Origin: JAGTVG01 sp964543195
Lineage (GTDB): Bacteria > Bacteroidota > Bacteroidia > Cytophagales > Cyclobacteriaceae
DNA: 64,000 nucleotides
Assembly (NCBI GenBank): GCA_964543195.1
Contig: CAZIXF010000024.1
Location: 10,188 to 74,187, forward strand
Direction: 5' to 3'
The notes beneath the pieces are model-generated. The model was given only the letters and a program-made list of their open reading frames with translations, was not told where the DNA came from and ran no database searches. This document shows, piece after piece, positions 38,848 through 48,181 of this stretch. Position numbers and translations under genes: made by a program. Position 1 is the first letter of the stretch, and each line of letters opens with the position of its first letter.

Positions 38848-40527
38848 TTAATAAAAAGTTTTGTATTTGATCTTATGGGGCATGTTATCACCCAATCTTT
38901 TTTTCTTGTTTTCTTCGTATTCGGTAAAATTTCCTTCAAACCAGTACACACTTGAATTTCCTTCGAATGCCAGAGTGTGAGTAGAGATCCGGTCAAGAAA
39001 CCACCGGTCGTGGGATATGATTACTGCACATCCTGCGAAGTTTTCAAGGGCATCTTCCAGTGCCCTCAAGGTATTAACATCCAGATCGTTTGTTGGCTCG
39101 TCGAGGAGCAGCAGGTTGGCATCTTCTTTAAGGGTAAGCGCCAGATGAACACGGTTTTTTTCGCCTCCTGAGAGGTCAGCTATCTTTTTTTCCTGGTCTG
39201 TACCGGAAAAATTGAAGCGACTCACATAAGCCCTCGAATTGATCTGCCTGTCTCCCAGTTTTATAAGTTCTTCGTTATCGGAAATTGTTTCCCACACTGT
39301 TTTACCTTTATCTAAAAAATCGTGTTCCTGATCGGCATAAGCGTATTTTACTGTCGGCCCAATTTCAAAGGTTCCATTGTCCGGATTTTCCTTTCCGGTT
39401 ATCAGCTTGAAAAGTGTGGTTTTGCCTGCTCCGTTTGGGCCAATAACACCTATTATGCCACCTTTTGGAAGACTGAAATTCATGTTTTCGAATAATAATT
39501 TATCCCCATATCCCTTGGATACGTTATGTGCTTCGATCACTTTATCTCCCAGCCTCGGGCCTGGGGGAATATAGATTTCCAGTTTTTCTTCTTTTTTCCC
39601 GGATCCTTCATTTAATAGCTGATCATAGGCGTTCAGTCTGGCTTTCGATTTGGTATGTTTTGCCTTTGGGGTCATTTTGATCCATTCCAGTTCCCTCTGA
39701 AGTGTTTTCTGGCGTTTGGTCTCTGATTTTTCTTCACGCCTCAGCCTTTCCTGTTTCTGCTCGAGCCATGAGGAATAATTTCCTTTCCAGGGAATTCCCT
39801 CACCCCGGTCCAGTTCAAGGATCCAGCCGGCCACATTATCAAGAAAATACCGGTCATGAGTCACTGCAATCACCGTTCCCTTATAATTTTGTAAATGATT
39901 TTCCAGCCATAGCACACTTTCTGCATCCAGGTGGTTGGTAGGTTCATCCAGTAATAATATATCAGGATTTCTAAGAAGAAGCCTGCAAAGAGCAACCCTC
40001 CGTCTTTCTCCGCCCGAAAGTACCCTTACAGGCATATCCGGGGGAGGAGTCCGGAGCGCATCCATTGCTTTTTCCAGACGCACATCAAGATCCCAACCGT
40101 CTTTCTGCTCGATTCTCTGTTGTATATCGCCCTGTTTCCGGATCAATTGATCCATTTTATCCGGATCTTCCATGATCTCAGGATCCGAAAATTTTTCATT
40201 AATAGCTTCAAATTCATTCAATAGGGCAGTAATCTCACTTACTCCTTCCTTAACGATCTCGATAACCGTTTTCTCTTCATTCAGCACCGGTGTTTGTTCC
40301 AGGTAACCAATGGTATAGCCTGGTGAATAAACCACTTCTCCCACGTAATCTTTGTCTATTCCGGCAATAATTCTCAAAAGGGATGATTTCCCGGATCCAT
40401 TTAAACCGATAATTCCGATTTTGGCTCCGTAAAAAAATGAAAGATAAATATTTTTGAGTACCTGCTTTTTGGGAGGATATATTTTCCCGACCCCATTCAT
40501 TGAGAAGATGATTTTTTCCTGGCCCAT
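38848..40527 (-). CDS. ettA: EttA, energy-dependent translational throttle ABC-F protein
   Basis: About 559 residues, the usual EttA length, with two ABC domains: Walker A GLNGSGKSS and GPNGAGKTT, signatures LSGGERRR and LSGGEKNR, and Walker B LLLDEPTNHLD and LLLDEPTNDLD. The phrases VGKIYPPKKQVLKNIYLSFF, DRGEGIPWKGNYSSWLEQK and FEGNFTEYEENKKKRLG mark the EttA branch. It binds the ribosomal E site and gates translation according to ATP level. I choose the ATG at 40527 (MGQEKIIFSMNGVGK), which matches family starts; the longer frame to 40650 adds 41 unrelated residues. Confidence 0.95.
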   Translation of the reverse strand: MGQEKIIFSMNGVGKIYPPKKQVLKNIYLSFFYGAKIGIIGLNGSGKSSLLRIIAGIDKDYVGEVVYSPGYTIGYLEQTPVLNEEKTVIEIVKEGVSEITALLNEFEAINEKFSDPEIMEDPDKMDQLIRKQGDIQQRIEQKDGWDLDVRLEKAMDALRTPPPDMPVRVLSGGERRRVALCRLLLRNPDILLLDEPTNHLDAESVLWLENHLQNYKGTVIAVTHDRYFLDNVAGWILELDRGEGIPWKGNYSSWLEQKQERLRREEKSETKRQKTLQRELEWIKMTPKAKHTKSKARLNAYDQLLNEGSGKKEEKLEIYIPPGPRLGDKVIEAHNVSKGYGDKLLFENMNFSLPKGGIIGVIGPNGAGKTTLFKLITGKENPDNGTFEIGPTVKYAYADQEHDFLDKGKTVWETISDNEELIKLGDRQINSRAYVSRFNFSGTDQEKKIADLSGGEKNRVHLALTLKEDANLLLLDEPTNDLDVNTLRALEDALENFAGCAVIISHDRWFLDRISTHTLAFEGNSSVYWFEGNFTEYEENKKKRLGDNMPHKIKYKTFY

Positions 40528-40628
40528 ATTGTTAAAATCTTTTACAAATATTAAAAAAATAATTGTATATGCTCTCCCACAGTGTTTTTTTTGTACTTTT
40601 AAAAAACGAACAATAAAATTATTCAGCA

Positions 40629-41897
40629 TTGAAGGAACATCCTTTCGCATTGGTGAAAGATAATAAAATTATAAGAAGAGGATTTCTTGATTTTCCGGAC
40701 CGGGAGATCGGAGAGGTAAGAGAATCTCCCGAATCATCGATAAGGTATTTTGAGGATCGCTTTCAAATTGCCGAACGTAAAGTTAGCGAGCTTGAAAAAA
40801 ATATCGAGGAAAGCGAAAATAAAGGATCTTATCTGATGAAACTGATCCATCTGAAAGATTATCTGGTAAAATTCGATGGAATTGGTGATCTTGAAAATCT
40901 CTACCACCGGCTCGAGAATAAGGAAGAGTATCTAAAGGGAATAATTCAGAAAAACCGGTTAAAAAATAAGGAAATTAAGGAAGGATTACTTGCTGAATTG
41001 GGGGAGATGAAGGATCATTATAATTTGAGAGAAGCGGCAGAAAAGATAAAAGAGATTAAACATAAATGGATCAGAACAGGAGTTGCTCCGGAAGAAAATC
41101 AGCCAGAATTTGAAGAAAAATTTAATAGTTTCCTTGACCATTTCAATAAAAGAAAAAAAGATTTTTTCGATGACCGTAAAAAGATGATAGAACATACGAT
41201 CGATCAATATAGATCGATTGTTGAAGAATCAAAGAAAGTGGCTGACAGTTCAGAAATGGAGGAAGGGGCATCAAAAATAAAAGCATTACAATCGAAATGG
41301 AAAGAACTTGGAAAAATACCTAATGATGTGTACAGAGAATTATTTGATGAATTCAGAAGGATAAACGATCAGTTCTTCAACCGGTATAAAAAAAATAAAG
41401 TAGCGCTAAAACAAAACAGAGAAAAAATAATAGATGAGGCTGTTCGACAAAAAGAGAAGATTTTGTCGGACTTCAGAAAAGAGATCGACAAAGGGGAAAA
41501 TGAAGCATCCGAAACTAAAAATAAATATGCAGGACTCTGGAAACGTACAGGCAAATTTTTTGATAAAAGAATTCAAAAACTGAATGATCAGTTTCATTAT
41601 GAGATCATGAAATGCAATGAGATCGATTTTGTGAACAGTCTGGCGGCCAAAAAGACAAGAAATTTTGATCAGCTTAATGAAAATGAACAATTAGATGTTA
41701 AACAAAAACTTCTGTATGAACTGATCAGCAGGGATGAAAAAGAGTTTGAGCAATATAACCGGAATCTGGGTGTTTTTACTTTAAAAACAGGTTCCATAGA
41801 TAAAATTGTAAATCATAAGGTTAGAGATAAAAAAAGAAGCCTGGAAATTAAAAAAGTACTGCTTGAAAAATATAAAAAAGATCAACCTGCACGATGA
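40629..41897 (+). CDS. DUF349 domain coiled-coil protein
   Basis: A 422-residue, highly charged helical protein starting at TTG. The start EHPFALVKDNKIIRRGFLDFPDREIGEV looks like the conserved N-terminus of Bacteroidota homologues, which supports it; no in-frame ATG precedes it. Several DUF349 units of about 70 residues follow (for example IKEIKHKWIRTGVAP, IKALQSKWKELGKIP, YAGLWKRTGKFF). The function of DUF349 proteins is poorly known. The gene is divergent from ettA with about 100 nt between them and precedes guaA by 22 nt. Confidence 0.85.
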   Translation: MKEHPFALVKDNKIIRRGFLDFPDREIGEVRESPESSIRYFEDRFQIAERKVSELEKNIEESENKGSYLMKLIHLKDYLVKFDGIGDLENLYHRLENKEEYLKGIIQKNRLKNKEIKEGLLAELGEMKDHYNLREAAEKIKEIKHKWIRTGVAPEENQPEFEEKFNSFLDHFNKRKKDFFDDRKKMIEHTIDQYRSIVEESKKVADSSEMEEGASKIKALQSKWKELGKIPNDVYRELFDEFRRINDQFFNRYKKNKVALKQNREKIIDEAVRQKEKILSDFRKEIDKGENEASETKNKYAGLWKRTGKFFDKRIQKLNDQFHYEIMKCNEIDFVNSLAAKKTRNFDQLNENEQLDVKQKLLYELISRDEKEFEQYNRNLGVFTLKTGSIDKIVNHKVRDKKRSLEIKKVLLEKYKKDQPAR

Positions 41898-41919
41898 TCT
41901 ATTAAATTAAAATCGATAG

Positions 41920-43449
41920 ATGACAGAACAGATATTAATTGTTGATTTTGGTTCTCAATATACTCAACTGATAGCACGAAGGGTGCGTGAATTAAATGTG
42001 TACTGTGAAATCCATCCATTTAATCAATTGCCTGATATTGATGAAAATATAAAGGGAGTAATTCTGTCGGGCAGTCCATGTTCTGTACTTGATGATAATG
42101 CACCCACAGTTGATCTTGATGGAATAATTAATAAAAAACCTGTTCTTGGAATATGTTATGGGGCCCAGTTGCTGGCTCACCAGAACATGGGAAATGTACT
42201 GCCTTCCCAGATCAGAGAATACGGCAGAGCCAGACTGGAGAAAATAGACCAGCATTATGATCTGTTGAAAGAAATTCAATTGAATACTCAGGTATGGATG
42301 TCTCATGGCGATACAATAGATTACCTCCCTGATTCTTTTAAGGTGATCGCAAGCACGCCTTCTGTTCATGTGGCCGCATTCAAATTAATTGACAAAGCGG
42401 TGTACGGAATACAATTTCATCCTGAGGTTACCCATACGCTTGAAGGCAAAACTGTGTTGAGGAATTTTGTCGTTCACATTTGTGGTTGTTCGCAGGACTG
42501 GACACCCGACATATTTGTTGAAAAGACAGTTTCGGAACTCAAATCAATTTTGGGTACGGGCAATGTAGTGTTGGGATTATCCGGGGGAGTGGATTCAACG
42601 GTTACTGCGGTGTTGATCAATGAAGCGATTGGTGAAAAATTGCATTGCATTTTCGTGGATAACGGACTACTGAGAAAAAATGAATTTGAGACGGTGCTTG
42701 ATTCATATAAACACATGGGACTGAATGTAAAGGGGGTCGACGTCAAACAGAAATTTTACGATGCGTTGAAAGGAATTAAAGATCCGGAAAAGAAGCGGAA
42801 AGCCATTGGCAAAGTATTTATTGATGTGTTTGATGATGAAGCACATAAGATCCGTGATGTGGAATGGCTGGCCCAGGGAACCATATATCCCGATGTGATA
42901 GAATCAGTATCTGTCAAGGGGCCTTCAGCAACCATCAAATCACATCACAATGTCGGTGGACTTCCTGCCAAAATGAAGCTCAGGGTAGTGGAACCTCTAA
43001 ATACCTTGTTCAAAGATGAGGTCCGGAAAGTGGGGAAAACGCTGAATATTGATCCGAAAATCTTAAACCGGCATCCTTTTCCGGGTCCCGGACTGGCTAT
43101 TCGCATTCTGGGGGAGATCACGCCCCTGAAAGTAAAGATCCTTCAGGAAGTAGATGATATTTATATTTCCGCACTGAAGAGAGAAGGATATTATGATGAA
43201 GTCTGGCAGGCAGGCGCTATTCTTCTGCCTATTCAGTCGGTAGGCGTAATGGGTGACGAACGAACCTATCAGAGTGTAGTAGCCCTGCGTGCAGTGTCCA
43301 GTCTTGATGGCATGACTGCAGACTGGAGTCAATTGCCACACAACTTTCTTGCTGAAGTGGCCAGTGATATTATTAATAAGGTCAGGGAGGTAAACAGGGT
43401 AGTGTATGATATCAGCTCAAAACCTCCGGCTACCATAGAATGGGAGTAG
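41920..43449 (+). CDS. guaA: GMP synthase (glutamine-hydrolysing)
   Basis: A 509-residue fused enzyme. The glutaminase triad is visible: Cys79 in LGICYGAQLL, and His167 and Glu169 in IQFHPEVTHT. The ATP-pyrophosphatase P-loop is LGLSGGVDST. The C-terminal dimerisation part carries RHPFPGPGLAIRILGE and ends DISSKPPATIEWE, typical of GuaA. It converts XMP to GMP in purine synthesis. The gene is full length and 19 nt from the next gene, which could be cotranscribed. Confidence 0.97.
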   Translation: MTEQILIVDFGSQYTQLIARRVRELNVYCEIHPFNQLPDIDENIKGVILSGSPCSVLDDNAPTVDLDGIINKKPVLGICYGAQLLAHQNMGNVLPSQIREYGRARLEKIDQHYDLLKEIQLNTQVWMSHGDTIDYLPDSFKVIASTPSVHVAAFKLIDKAVYGIQFHPEVTHTLEGKTVLRNFVVHICGCSQDWTPDIFVEKTVSELKSILGTGNVVLGLSGGVDSTVTAVLINEAIGEKLHCIFVDNGLLRKNEFETVLDSYKHMGLNVKGVDVKQKFYDALKGIKDPEKKRKAIGKVFIDVFDDEAHKIRDVEWLAQGTIYPDVIESVSVKGPSATIKSHHNVGGLPAKMKLRVVEPLNTLFKDEVRKVGKTLNIDPKILNRHPFPGPGLAIRILGEITPLKVKILQEVDDIYISALKREGYYDEVWQAGAILLPIQSVGVMGDERTYQSVVALRAVSSLDGMTADWSQLPHNFLAEVASDIINKVREVNRVVYDISSKPPATIEWE

Positions 43450-43468
43450 CATTTATATAATTCAGTAG

Positions 43469-45304
43469 ATGAAGAGATTTGGAGTTTTATTTGGTTTATT
43501 TTTGATTATTCTTGTTACAGCAGGGTATTCACAGAATCCCTCCTTTGAAAGGAAAGAATTTCTTCATGGAAAGGAAATGTACCAGGAAGGGAGATATAAT
43601 CTGGCTATGGAGATCCTCAAACCATTGACCCTGCCATCCAATAAAAGTGATTATACCCCGTATGCTGGTTATTATTACAGCTTGGCTGCACTCAGTGAAG
43701 GATATCACTATCACGCAGAAGAAATGCTAAAAAATATTCTTGATCAGTATCCTGACTGGGAACAGGCTGACCTTGCACGCTTCTGGCTGGTAAAAATATT
43801 GCTCATGGAAACCGAATATTCCGGCAGTATCGAAACCATAAGAGGTTTTAAGAACGATACACTGAAAAGAGAGGCCGAAGAACTGCTGAAAAATGCAATT
43901 TCCGAAATTCAGGAGATAGATACAATAAAAAGTATTTACAGGGCATATCCGGATCAAAAACCGGTTGCCCAGGTACTTGCTGATAAAATATATACCAAAC
44001 CGATAATTGAACAGGATCGTGAGTTATTAAGATCCATTGTGTTTAAATTTGATCTGGATGCAGAGAAATACGGTGTAATCGATGAATTAACTTCCATATA
44101 TAAGGAGGAATATAATATAGCCGTATTGTTTCCCTTTATGATCAACGATATCGTACCTAACCAGGCAAAGAGGAATAACCAATTCATACTGGATATATTT
44201 GATGGATTGAAAATTGCCGAAGAAGATCTGCGGAAAAGAGGGATCAGATTGAATATTTATCCATTTGATACCAAACGGGATTCGACCCATACGCGGAAAA
44301 TCGTCGAATCCGGTGATCTGGAAGGTTTTGACCTGATTATCGGTCCCTTATATCCCGGACCGGTTAAAGTGTTGCTGGAATATTCGCTGGCAAACAGGAT
44401 CAATATGTTTAATCCGTTGTCCACTAATTCGGATCTGATCAAAAATAATCCCTTTTGTTTTCTTTTTAAACCCACTTCTGAAAGGCAGGCACTTGAAGTA
44501 AGTGAATACGCGATTCCAAGATTTAAAAATAAAAATGTGTTTATTTTTTACGATGATGCGGAAAGGGATTCCGTTGCGGCCATGACGTATAAGAAAGCCA
44601 TTGAAAAAGATTCTTTCAATGTGCTTGTATGCAGGGAAATAACCACTGAAGATACAACCAGCATTTATAAAATTTTAACACGAAAAGTTAAATTTGAAAA
44701 AGTAGCATTAACAGGTGAAGATTCGACCAGAATTATTGAAAGATATGATCTAAATGAATATTTCGAAAACCTGGAAAAAGCCAGACGAGATCCCGATATT
44801 AAAAAACCAAAACCTCTTGAAATATTTGTAATTGCACCGGACAGCATATCGCATATATTCGTAGCCACAAGAAATGAATTGTTGGCGGCACAGACCATCA
44901 GCGGTATTGAAACCCGTCAGGACAGTGTGGTGGTATTCGGCGAGGAAAGCTGGATAAATTTTAATTCAATTTCACTTGAACAATTGGAACGACTTGATGT
45001 GCTGCTCATCGCACCGGGCTTTATCGATAATGATAAACCATTCGTGGATGAGCTGAACCGGAAAATTATCGATAAGTTAAATACGCCCTCGAATATTTAT
45101 CATCAGATTGGTTATGAGATGTTGAATTTTCTGGGAGAAATGATGAATAATCAAGGTGTCTATTTTCAGGTAGGTTTCAAAAATATGGACGTATTCCCCG
45201 GACTGATCTTTCAGGGTTTCGATTATTCCGAAGGGAACGACAATGCCGTCGTACCATTGATCAGGTTTAAGGATTCAGAATTAAGTGTAGTTAACCAATA
45301 TTGA
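43469..45304 (+). CDS. Exported TPR plus periplasmic-binding-protein-like fusion
   Basis: A 611-residue exported protein with a signal peptide ending at GYSQ. Residues about 25-200 are TPR-like (FLHGKEMYQEGRYNLAMEILK ... GYHYHAEEMLKNILDQYPDW). Residues about 215-600 resemble type 1 periplasmic binding proteins (NIAVLFPFMINDI ... DLIIGPLYPGPVKVLLEY ... NVFIFYDDAERDSVAAMTYKKA). The layout recalls LpoA-like activators, but a role in peptidoglycan synthesis is only a guess. It sits between guaA and hemL; the hemL start is 8 nt past its stop. Similar fusions are widespread in Bacteroidota and mostly uncharacterised. Confidence 0.75.
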   Translation: MKRFGVLFGLFLIILVTAGYSQNPSFERKEFLHGKEMYQEGRYNLAMEILKPLTLPSNKSDYTPYAGYYYSLAALSEGYHYHAEEMLKNILDQYPDWEQADLARFWLVKILLMETEYSGSIETIRGFKNDTLKREAEELLKNAISEIQEIDTIKSIYRAYPDQKPVAQVLADKIYTKPIIEQDRELLRSIVFKFDLDAEKYGVIDELTSIYKEEYNIAVLFPFMINDIVPNQAKRNNQFILDIFDGLKIAEEDLRKRGIRLNIYPFDTKRDSTHTRKIVESGDLEGFDLIIGPLYPGPVKVLLEYSLANRINMFNPLSTNSDLIKNNPFCFLFKPTSERQALEVSEYAIPRFKNKNVFIFYDDAERDSVAAMTYKKAIEKDSFNVLVCREITTEDTTSIYKILTRKVKFEKVALTGEDSTRIIERYDLNEYFENLEKARRDPDIKKPKPLEIFVIAPDSISHIFVATRNELLAAQTISGIETRQDSVVVFGEESWINFNSISLEQLERLDVLLIAPGFIDNDKPFVDELNRKIIDKLNTPSNIYHQIGYEMLNFLGEMMNNQGVYFQVGFKNMDVFPGLIFQGFDYSEGNDNAVVPLIRFKDSELSVVNQY

Positions 45305-45312
45305 TTTTTTTT

Positions 45313-46608
45313 ATGTTAAAAAAGAATACAAGTAAACGATTGTTTGAAGAGGGGAATCAATTTATTCCCGGTGGTGTTAATTCTCCTGCGAGAGCATTTA
45401 AAGCGGTTGGGGGAGATCCTCTATTTATCAGGGAGGCAAAAGGAGCCTATATGATCGATCAGGATGGGAACCGGTTTATTGAGCTTATCAATAGCTGGGG
45501 CCCCATGATTCTGGGTCATGCCAATGAGCTTGTGGAATCAGCCGTTCAGGAAGCCCTTAAAAGATCCACCTCATTTGGGGCACCGACTGAAATTGAAGTA
45601 AAGATGGCTCGCCTGATCACGGAGATGATCACTTCCATTGAAAAGGTGAGAATGGTTAACAGTGGCACGGAAGCCACTATGTCTGCGATTAGGGTGGCCA
45701 GGGGTTTTACAGGAAAAGACAAGATAATTAAATTCGAAGGGTGTTACCATGGCCATGGTGATTCATTCTTGATCTCTGCCGGTAGCGGGGCGGTTACTAT
45801 GGGTGAACCCGATAGCCCGGGTGTTACAAAAGCCACGGCAAAAGATACTTTGTCAGCTCAATTCAATGACCTGGGTTCTGTGGAAAAGCTTATAAGAAAT
45901 AATCCCGGAGAAATTGCCGCTCTGATCGTTGAGCCCGTTGCCGGTAATATGGGATGTGTGGTTCCTGCGGAAGGTTTTCTTGAAGGGTTACGGGAATTAT
46001 GTGACGAAAATGATATCATTCTGATATTTGATGAAGTGATGACCGGATTCCGGCTCAGTGCAGGAGGGGCCCAGGAAGTGTTTGGAGTAAAACCGGATAT
46101 GACCACCCTGGGGAAAATCATTGGCGGAGGCATGCCCGTTGGCGCCTATGGTGGACGTGCAGACATTATGGATAAGGTCTCGCCTGCCGGACCGGTTTAT
46201 CAGGCCGGAACGTTATCAGGAAATCCTATCGCTATGACGGCGGGATTTACTATGTTAAATTATCTGCAGAAAAACCCTTCGACCTATGAAATTCTTGAAA
46301 AAACTACGGAAAAAATATGTGCCGGGATTAAAAACAACCTTGATGAACTGAGCATTAATTTTACCATCAACCGGATAGGATCCATGTTTACTTTGTTTTT
46401 TAATGAGAATCCCGTCCTGAATTTCGAAGATGCCAGGAAATCCGATTTGAAGGCATTTGGGAAATATTTTAATCTCATGCTTGAAAAAGGAATCTACCTG
46501 GCTCCCTCACAGTTTGAGGCTTTGTTTATATCGACCGCAATTGGTGATGATGAGGTCGAGAAAATAATTGATGCGAACAAAAGGTCCTTATCGGAATTAT
46601 ATAGTTAA
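45313..46608 (+). CDS. hemL: Glutamate-1-semialdehyde 2,1-aminomutase
   Basis: A 431-residue PLP enzyme of haem synthesis that converts glutamate-1-semialdehyde to 5-aminolevulinate. The N-terminal FIPGGVNSPARAF, the substrate loop MVNSGTEATMSAIRVARG and YHGHGDSFL, and the PLP Lys in TTLGKIIGGGMPVGAYGG (Lys268) are all present. I use the ATG at 45313 (MLKKNTSKRLF); a TTG four codons earlier overlaps the previous stop and is less likely. Confidence 0.96.
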   Translation: MLKKNTSKRLFEEGNQFIPGGVNSPARAFKAVGGDPLFIREAKGAYMIDQDGNRFIELINSWGPMILGHANELVESAVQEALKRSTSFGAPTEIEVKMARLITEMITSIEKVRMVNSGTEATMSAIRVARGFTGKDKIIKFEGCYHGHGDSFLISAGSGAVTMGEPDSPGVTKATAKDTLSAQFNDLGSVEKLIRNNPGEIAALIVEPVAGNMGCVVPAEGFLEGLRELCDENDIILIFDEVMTGFRLSAGGAQEVFGVKPDMTTLGKIIGGGMPVGAYGGRADIMDKVSPAGPVYQAGTLSGNPIAMTAGFTMLNYLQKNPSTYEILEKTTEKICAGIKNNLDELSINFTINRIGSMFTLFFNENPVLNFEDARKSDLKAFGKYFNLMLEKGIYLAPSQFEALFISTAIGDDEVEKIIDANKRSLSELYS

Positions 46609-46749
46609 TAATTAAAATATAACCGGGGGGTGCTTGTGGTTACTTTATTCATCCAATCCTAATTGATAATTAAGAATGCATGTATCCGGAAACTAATTTT
46701 TTTATATTAATAAATAAATTTAATTTAGGTCTTAAATCATGTTGGATAA

Positions 46750-47757
46750 TTGAAAAAGCTAATATTTTTTATTTCGGCAACTGCCTTTTTTTTATCCCAG
46801 TTAACGCTGAATGCTCAGGTTAGCAATTCTAACCGTTCGGTTACATACGATATCCTGTATGACGACCCGTATGATATTAACCGGTTGTTTGTTCATATTC
46901 AGCCGGTTTATGCCGAATTGTTTATGACGAATGTAAATATCGGCTTCGGTATCGAAGGTGAATATTATCTGAAAGATCAGTTCAATTTCAATATGCACTA
47001 CCGGAAAGCTTATGGCCCGCAGTTTGATTTCATGAGGGATGTAGCCGAGAAGAACAGCGATGCGTTGAATAGTCCTAAAAAATTTCATTTTGCTGAATTC
47101 AGTGCGACCTATCATATAATTGACAGGGAGAAAGCCACCACATCAAAATTCGTGTTGTACTCTGACAGATACCGTGAACTTAACCGTTGGGAGACCATGG
47201 TGCCGGAGACCATTAAGGCACCTGCCACCATGCGACAAATATATGGCGTACGGCTTGGGGGTATAAACTATCAAAGTGCCATTGATGTGAATTCGATTAT
47301 TAAGAACCAGGATGAATTTTCGCTCGACACGTTGAATGGTTTGTCGGTTTATTCGAACCTTTCCAGTTTTGGGATTTTTGTCGGAGGTACCATGCACCTT
47401 ATCAAAAATATAGCTCTTGAATTTGATCAGACTTATGAACAGGTTTCCAATGATCTGATTTTTAATGTGTATGCTGACATCCTTTTTTCTCCCTTTATGG
47501 AAGTGGATGATATTTATTACCGGCTTAGTCCCATTGATGAGGAAAGGATGGTCACCTCGGATATTATCAAATTGAACTCATTCGGAGGAAGGGCTGGCCT
47601 TAAGGGAAAATTCAATCGTGAACTGAGTTTTGGTTATAATATTGAAATCGGATATCGTCCCGGTATACGGGGTGATAATATCTATTTTCTCGGAAAGGTA
47701 AGTTTCCCGCTTATCGGATCCAAGCTGGAAAAAGAAGTAGAGGCCTTTCAGAATTAA
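46750..47757 (+). CDS. Predicted outer-membrane beta-barrel protein
   Basis: A 335-residue protein with a signal peptide (KKLIFFISATAFFLSQLTLNAQ) and alternating strands (VNIGFGIEGEYYLKDQFNFNMHYRKAYG, FGGRAGLKGKFNRELSFGYNIEIGYRPG). It starts at TTG: the nearest ATG (46739) opens a five-codon frame, MLDN-stop, whose TGA overlaps the TTG. That tiny upstream frame could couple translation, or the TTG may simply be the start. No family recognised; an outer-membrane location is likely. Confidence 0.7.
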   Translation: MKKLIFFISATAFFLSQLTLNAQVSNSNRSVTYDILYDDPYDINRLFVHIQPVYAELFMTNVNIGFGIEGEYYLKDQFNFNMHYRKAYGPQFDFMRDVAEKNSDALNSPKKFHFAEFSATYHIIDREKATTSKFVLYSDRYRELNRWETMVPETIKAPATMRQIYGVRLGGINYQSAIDVNSIIKNQDEFSLDTLNGLSVYSNLSSFGIFVGGTMHLIKNIALEFDQTYEQVSNDLIFNVYADILFSPFMEVDDIYYRLSPIDEERMVTSDIIKLNSFGGRAGLKGKFNRELSFGYNIEIGYRPGIRGDNIYFLGKVSFPLIGSKLEKEVEAFQN

Positions 47758-47786
47758 TTGGCTGATACAGGAACCAGTAAAACCGC

Positions 47787-48181
47787 ATCCCGATCATATC
47801 CTATCTGTGGAAAACGCACCCCTGTTAATGATATCCGTTTTTTTTAGGCATGGGACTCCATATAAAATAATCATTTAGAGCCCTTTTATCAGGTTGGGCC
47901 TCGATCCATCTTAATAATAGCTTATAACGTGTTGAATCATAATCCTCAGGCCTTGAGATAAGGATCCGATTATCAGGATCATTGGTGAGGCAGATCCTGA
48001 AATTATAAGCCAGCGCTTTGTCGTCTCCCGAACCGGGATCAGCCAGGGGCTTATCGCATATGCCCCATAAAAGTCCGCTGTCAGGATCGCCCGGAACTTT
48101 GCAGGGATCCACGCCGACTGGAAACTGGTGTCCTTCCATTAACTGTACACCGTTTATCGTCTCATTAAATTTGATTCGTAA
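47787..48181 (-). pseudogene. Remnant of an FAD-dependent oxidoreductase (PF12831-like)
   Basis: The minus strand encodes the central part of a large FAD-dependent oxidoreductase family: QFPVGVDPCKVPGDPDSGLLWG, ALAYNFRICLTNDPDNRI and YDSTRYKLLLRWIE are its familiar motifs. No N-terminal FAD-binding region exists. The frame breaks at an 8-base homopolymer (47838-47845): with one base fewer it reads PMPKKTDIINRGAFSTD, the family's usual continuation. A further disruption follows within 15 bases (apparent 5-bp insertion near GAFSTD). Homology starts right after the stop of the ThuA-like gene, in the same frame. So this is a truncated, frameshifted relic of a longer gene. Confidence 0.75.

Noticed and set aside
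38977..40150. Several + strand frames inside ettA
   Set aside because: EttA is unmistakable on the minus strand, and the frames show no start context or homology.
40629..41897. SMC-like or phage coiled-coil gene
   Set aside because: The regularly spaced W(K/I)xxG units are those of DUF349, and the N-terminus matches cellular homologues.
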